From Muscardinus avellanarius (taxonomy: Eukaryota; Chordata; Mammalia; Rodentia; Gliridae), in assembly GCA_963383645.1 (NCBI GenBank), contig OY726557.1, forward strand, positions 157,607,099-157,671,098: a stretch of DNA of 64,000 nucleotides, in the 5' to 3' direction. Made by a program: the position numbers and the translations under genes. Under the pieces are notes generated by a model. It worked only from the letters and a program-made list of their open reading frames with translations. It did not search any database and had not been told where the DNA came from. Numbering within the stretch: the stretch's first letter is position 1; each line of letters opens with the position of its first letter. This document shows, piece after piece, positions 25,683-33,514 of the stretch.

Positions 25683-28600
25683 AGGATGGAACCCAGGGAC
25701 CTTCTACCTTTGGGCTATACTCCTAGACCTATATTTTTTAAATTTAGAAACAGGGTCTCACTAAGTTGCTGAGAGCCTCACTAAGTTGCTGAGGCTGGCT
25801 TCAAACCTGTGATCCTCCTGTCTTAGCCTCCCAAGTACTGGGATTACAAGTATGCACGACTATGCCCTGCCTCACAAACTTTTAAAAACAGCTTTAATGA
25901 AAAACAAATTACATATCATCAAATTCATTAGGAAGATCTATTTAAATTATATAATCCTTAGGAAACAGAAACAGTAGGATTGTAGGTTCAAGGGAAGCCT
26001 CAGCAACTTAGCAAGAACTTGTTTCAAGAACAAAAATAAAAAGGGGTCGGGGTAGCCTGACATGGTGGCACATGCTTCTTCTAATCCCAGTCCTCTGGAG
26101 GCTGAGATAGGAGAGATTATGGGTTCATAGCCAGCCTTAGCTACTTAGGCCTTCCACAATTTAATGAGACTCTGTTTCAAAAATAAAATAAGCCTGGGGG
26201 TGTAGCTCAGAGATAAAATGCCCCTGGGTTCATTCCTCAGCACCCCTCCCATACACATACTAGAAGTATTTCTTGAAGTATTATTGCTCAGAAGTAAAAT
26301 GTCCCCGGTTCAGCCTCCAGTACTCCTAAAAATAAAGTATGCAACCCAATAGTTCTTAGTATGGTCACAGAGTTGTACAACCATCACCACAATACCTTTT
26401 AGAACATTATTATCATAGAAAAGAAACCTCTAACCATTAATATATTATGGGGATATTAGTTATATCCCATGTATTTCCTCCAATCTCCAGCCTTTGGCAA
26501 CCACTTAGCTACTTACTGTGTTTCTATATTTTCCTATACTAGGCACATTTTAAAAAATAATTCTGTCTTGTTATAATTGCATGTCATTTGAACAACATCT
26601 CTCCTGCAACCTTAATAACCATGCAGTACCACTGTACATAAAAGGGTGACATTGAGAGATAGAACTGTTTACTGGAACAACTTATAATATTAATAGAACT
26701 CAACATTTTCTTATGTGGTTACAGATTGTGGATTCTCTAAGTGAGCTAGAAGCCTTGATGGAAAGGATGAAAAGACTTCAAGAAGACAGAGAAGATGAAG
26801 AGGCATCTCAAGAGGAAATGACCACTCGTTTTGAGAAGGAGAAGAAAGAAAGTCTTTTTGTGGTCTCTGGAGATACCTTTCATTCTTTTCCTCATTCAGG
26901 TGTTCTATTTACTCTCTCTGTTGCTTAGTTGTGTGCGGAACCCTAGTGCCCTCCATATGGATAGATAGACGCGACTCTGCTGCCATCTTCCTTTTATTTA
27001 GCTTTCCTCCTCTGCTTTATCCTCTTGCCCTCCCTCTGTAGCGGGTGCATCTTTGATGCACAGTCATGCTTCACTGATGATGGGAATGTGTTCTCATAAG
27101 TGTGTTGCTGTAGGAACATCATAAAGTGTACTCACACAAACCTAGATAGCACAGGTCCATCACTTGACATGCCTCTTAACACAAACAAGAGACATACTAA
27201 ACAGGAGGCGTATGAGGTTACTGCCAGCACAATACAGCATACTGTTTTACAGTAAACTTTTTAATGAGTAGAAGTATATGAAAAAATAACAAAGATTATA
27301 GTATAGTAAATATGTGAGCCAGCAACATAGCTGTTATTATCAAGTATTATGCACGTACATAATTGTATGTGTTATACTTTTATGTGACTGGCAGCAGAGT
27401 AGATTTGTTTAGACCAAAATCACCATAGTGTGATAGGTAATGCATTGCACTATGATGTTTCTATGGCTACAGGCCCAGAAAGCAATAGGACTTCACAGCT
27501 CCATCCTAATTTTATGGGGCTACCTTTGTGTATGAGGTCCATCCTTGACCAAAATGTTGCTCTGTGGTGTATGAGTGTATTTCAGGTCCATTTGAGACAG
27601 ACTTCTAGCCTTGTTGTCCATACTCTGTCTTGTATAAAACATTATTTAAAGCAGATCAGTTGCCGGGCATGGTAATGTTTCCAAAAAAAAAAAAAAAAAA
27701 AAAGAGTGTAGCCCGGAGGTAGAAGGGCTTCCCAGGAACCCCAGTACCACCAAAAAATAGATAAAGCAGATCAGTTTCTTATAAAATATTTAATTTACCT
27801 TACTTTTGTAATTTTTTAAAAACTGAAAAGTAAAATCCTGTTTCAGTGGAGAAATCTTTTAAAAATGTTTGACATTTTTGTGGGTAGGGGATGTGGGGGA
27901 GTATTATTCTTACATAGCTGCTTATCCAAATTAGCTCTAAAATTACTTTGTACTTACATTTCTTTGGCATTGTATAAAAATGTATTATTTATGCCATTTT
28001 TCAACTTAATTTGTAAGAATTTATTCTGTATTAAAAGCTAGGATTTCTTGCTCTAGCCTTTAAAATATGCTTTTTCTAATATTATAATTAACTTTGAGAT
28101 AGGAAACTTCAAGTATGAAAGATATTGAACACCATATAGTAAATGTTATTAAAATAGCATAGACTCAATACAAAGCTTAAAAGTCTTAAAAGTCATCAAT
28201 CTATATAACATTTTTTAAAATAGAAATTACTAGTATAAAAATAGGTCTGGGAGTGTAGCCCGGATGTAGAAGGGCTTCCAGGAACCCCAGTACCACCAAA
28301 AAAAAAAAAAAAAATAGAAATTACTGTCTTAAGGCTAGGCTAATCAGTTGTAAATTCTGAGAATTGTTTTGGCTGTAACACTTTTGTTACTGGTAAATAG
28401 TATTGATCAGTAGCTTGAGATGTTTTACAGGAAGAAAAAGAACCACTTTTTTTTTTTTTTTTCGGGTCTGGGGATGGAACCAAGGGGCATTCGACCTCTG
28501 AGCTACACCCCTTGGCCTGTTTATTCTTTATTTTGAAACCAGGTCTCACAAAGTTATGGAAAGCCTCACTATATAGCTGAGACTGTCTGCGAACCTCAAT

Positions 28601-31600
28601 CCTCTGGTCTCAGCCTCCCGAATGCTGGGATTACAAGCGTGCGCCACCATGCCCGGCTATAAGGACCACTTTTATCATTTCACCTTATAATTTTTTAAAC
28701 CCAAGGGCCTTCTACATCTAAGCTACATGTCCAGCTCTTTTTATCTTATTTCATTTTGTGTTATTTTGTAACAGGGTCTTGCTAGTTTGCTAAAAGCCTT
28801 ACTATTTGCTGAGGCTGTCTTCAGAACAGCAGTCCTCAAACCTGCGATCCTCCTCTCTCAACCTCCCAGGCACTGGGATTATAGGCATGAGCCACCATGC
28901 CTGGTATATAATCTTTTTTAATGAAATATTTTATCTACCCAGTTGGGTAGCCATTTTAATTCGCTGAAGGCTACTGTACCTATAACTAAGGCTTATACTC
29001 AGCAGGAAATCCCAAATAAACAAACCTGATGTTTAGTTATTATTCAATATTCATTCTATACACATTTTATTTTCAGTAACCCATGTAAGTACTAAGGTTT
29101 TAAGACTTCATAAGATATGAATCCTTTCCTCAGGCTGTTCATGCTAGTGGGAGAAATAAGTAAAACATATATCAGAATGTGAAAGATTCTAGAACCTAGA
29201 AGAGGGCACTGAACCCAATCTTGATGGAGGAAGGACATGGACAGATAGGAGCCTGGAGGAAGAATGGCTATACCTCTTAGATCTAAGAAATGTCTTACAG
29301 CGGTATATGTGGAGAAGCCAAGCAATGCCTAGGAATGTCAGGGGGGACAGGAGGGCATGGGAAATGACATCTAGGTCTGAGAAAAGACATGAGGATAAGG
29401 TAATAGGATGCTAGGTGTGGAAACAAGTGATTCCCATGCTTTTAGGACATAATCGGGAAGTAGGGTATGTGAAGAGAAAGCTGGTTAGGTAAATGACCAC
29501 CTTATCATAAGACCCTTCTAATCTTAAGAAACATGTAATCTGGCCTATTTTGGAAGTTTTTAGTTGAGATATCTATAAAACTTCCAGTCTGGAGATACTT
29601 AGCAGTGCTTCTCCAACTGGAATATGCCTCCAAGTATCATGGGAATCTTGTTGGGATGCAAACACAAAGGTGTGGGTAGGCCTGAGAGGCCACCTTTCTA
29701 CAAAGTCCCCAAGTGGAGCCAGTGCTGCTAGTCTGCAAATCAGACCTAGAGCAGCAAGATAGAAGACCAGATAGAAGAGCTGGAGAGGACTTTAAAATTA
29801 AGGTGAAGTTTTAGAAGTTATCAGCATATAGCTGGGAGCTAAAATTTAAAAAGCTAATTATAGAAATCCAGGGAGGACAAGTAGAAAAGAAGGAAAATAA
29901 TGGGCCTATGATGAACTTTGTGATAAACCTGATTTTAAAATGTAAATATTCTTACTAAAGTTAGTAATACTTACTGGCTTCCAGACAGTATTTTAAAAGC
30001 TTCTAAGATTACTAGAGTTTCAGAGATATTAATATTTTATTTCTTTGGGTTTTTTGAGATATTGGAAATATATTTTGGATTCCTTTTTTTTTTACCTTCT
30101 TGGACCTTTGAAAGTAAATTTTGGCTGGCAAATCTTGGGCCTTATTAAAAAATTATGTCCTGATATTAACAAAAAAGATGATATCATATGTGAAACATTA
30201 AAAGAAATAATTTCAATATATACTTGTTTCTAATGTTACTCATCCCCTGTACTAAATTTTCTAGCTGCACAAAAATAATATAGAAAAGGTATTTTTTATA
30301 GTAGCTGAGTCATTTTTATAGACTTACCAAATTTTAAGATGTAAATAAAATATGTTTTTTCTACAAAATATTTTTCTTAGTTTGACTATTCTGATAAAGC
30401 ATTCTAGATTCTGTGTAGGATTCAAAGAGTAGCTTTTCAAGGCTTTTTTTTTTTTTTTTATGGTGCTAGGGATTAAACCTTGGGCCTCCCACATGCTGGA
30501 CAAGTTCTGCCATTGTGCCTGGTGAGTTTAGCTTTATTTTCTTAACTATGTACACAATTCTTAACATTGGATTGTTTGTTATCTTCATTAGATTTTGAAG
30601 ATGAAATTATTGTAACATCTGATGTCTCTCGCTATATCGAAGACCCTGGTTTTGGTTATGAAGACTTTGCCAGACGAGGAGAAGAGCATTTGCCAACATT
30701 CCGAGCTCAGGTATAAGAGGTCTTTCGTTCACAGAAACTAAAAAATATTGCCATTTTAACTGTTGAAATGTAAATGAATTGCCATCTAAAGGAATTGATA
30801 GGTCTTTTTGATATGATTGGTAAATCTTTGTATTTAACCTCATTTTCAGCCTGTTCTAATTTGATGTCCCAATAAGTGGATAATTATTTAACATTCTCCC
30901 CAAGAAATTAAAAGGAAACTGCACTGTTTACTTACTTGCATTGTTATGTGGTAGTTGTATAATATTTGTACCATTTTGAGGAAGGAAATCAAATGATATT
31001 GTCACATTCATAATTAAAAGACACTTTGTAATAAGATCACATACCAGTATTTATGGGTTTAAGGACAACCTCCCACATCCCTAGAAAATGTACCCACTGA
31101 TGATAAATAGGCTTGAATTAAACAGAGCTCTTTTGTGCCTATTTCAGATGATCTGCAACTGTTCATGTCACTGAATAGGTTTGGTGATATAGGAATATTC
31201 CAAGATGTTCTAGGGTTCCCTTCACTTTCAGGTACAGTGTGCATTGTACCTGATCACAGGAGGTGGCATCAGTTTGTCACTAACATGCCAATCCCTAGAC
31301 CGCATAAAGAAACATCCAGGCACTCCAATCTGCAAACTAATGTGTAGGGTTCTTGGTAAAGCCTTAGTAAATCTGCAAACCAAAAACTAAATTAGAAATA
31401 TTCCCACTGACTTGCTTGAGTAGTTTTATTTAATAAAAACATAGAATTTAAATGTAGAATATCCATTTTTAATCAAATACATTTTATTCTTTTAGGACTA
31501 CACCTGGGAAAATCATGGGTTTTCCCTGGTGAACAGACTTTATTCTGACATTGGACATCTTCTTGATGAGAAGTTTCGAATGGTCTATAATCTCACCTAC

Positions 31601-33284
31601 AACACTATGGCTACCCACGAGGATGTTGACACAACCACGCTGCGCAGAGCTTTATTTAACTACGTTCACTGTATGTTTGGAATCAGGTGTGTTCAGTATG
31701 CCTGCAGTTTTATACCATTTCTAAGTAAAAATTCTGACACGAGTCAAGTGTTAATGAATCTTAATAATGGCACACATAAAAGTACAGTAATAAGAATTTA
31801 CTAAGGAAGGGTGAGAGAAGCATCAGTAATTGTTAAGTATAGGATAGAATCAGAGTAAATTTGAGAATCTTTCCTGAAGAATAGGTTAAGAAAAAAATGC
31901 CAGGCATGGTGGCACATGCTTGTAATCTCAGTACTTCAGAGGTTCAAACAGGAAGCAAGGACAGCCTCAGCAAGTAGACTCCCATTAACCCATATGAGAC
32001 CCTGTTTCAAAATAAAAATAGAATAAATAGGGCTGTAGGAGTATAGCTTAGAGATAGAAATGCCTCTGTGTTCAAATCCCAGTACAGAAGAAAGGAAGGA
32101 AGGAAGGAAGGAAGGAAGGAAGGAAGGAAGGAAGGAAGGAAGGAAGGAAGGAAGGAAGGTTGGTTTTGTGTTTCCTTAGATCTTTAGAGAACTGTAACAA
32201 ATTTGGGTTTGTTTGGTTAGTTTGTTTTGGTTTTAATTTAGTTTTGAAGAAATGGCTATTAGGGCATAAGCAAAACTAGAATAGATTCTGTCCTCATAAA
32301 GCTTATGTAAGCTCACATAAGTGTGCTGAAATGAAATTTATCAGTCAACATAAATTAATGGATTCTAAATTTAGAAAAATAGCATTGAGTAGATAATAAA
32401 TGAGGGAATGAGATTGAATACTCTAATCAAGAGAGTTCTTTTTGGAGAATGTGCCTTTTTAAGCTGGGTTTAGAAAACATTTTGTGGAGATTTGCAGAAA
32501 TTTTATAGTTACAAATTCGTTAAACATGACTATATACTATATCTTTTAGCATATCATCAAAAAGTTCTTATGGAATATAATTTGAGTTCAATTTGTAAGC
32601 AAAGTATTTTCTAGAATTTTAACCAAAGGATCACAAAATTTTCCAACAAATCAATTAATAATGCAAGAATAAATTAATATAAAAATAATTAATAACCACA
32701 GGTTGAGCATGTAAAATCTGAAAATCAAATCTGACATCAGAATATTCTGAAATTCTTAACTTTCATCTTACTCAAAATTTTTCAGATTTTGGAGGATTAT
32801 GGATTTCATATTTTTTAGATTTGAGTTTGTTTCATATTTTTAGGTTTGACTGGTAAAGTCTTTGCAAGTATCCCCAAATCTGAAAAATATTGAAGTGTAA
32901 AACACTTCCTGTCCCAGGCATTTTGGATAAGGGACTCTCAACCTGTATTATGATAATATATAATAATTATACTGTTTGCACTTTGACTATCCTAGACAAT
33001 AAATGATCAAAAATCACATTTTAAAATATATATAGCCAGGCATAGTGGTGCATGCTTGTAATCCCAGTACTTGGGAGGCTGAGACAGGAGGATTGCACAA
33101 GTTCAAAGCCAGCCTCAGCTACTAAGTGAGGCTCTCAGCAGCTTAGTGAGACCTGTTTCCAAATAAAATATAAAATAGGTCTGGGAGTATAGCCTGGAGG
33201 TAGAAAGACCCTGAGTTCCATCCCCAGTACCTCAAACATATATATATGTGTGTGTGTATGTGTGTATACACACATATATATATA

Positions 33285-33335
<51 letters not shown>

Positions 33336-33420
33336 TATAGTTACCCACGTAAGAAAAATAAACATTAACAGAACCTGGAGGTAGAAAGCCCCTGAGTTCC
33401 ATCCCCAGTACCATACTATA

Positions 33421-33514
<94 letters not shown>

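Larger units (their letters stand above)
25880..26660 (-). mobile_element. Old L1M 3' end, split by SINEs
   Basis: aacagctttaatgaaaa at the left and agagttgtacaaccatcacc, ctttggcaaccacttagcta further right follow the reverse complement of a common L1M 3' end. SINEs occupy 25955-26335. Confidence 0.55.
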
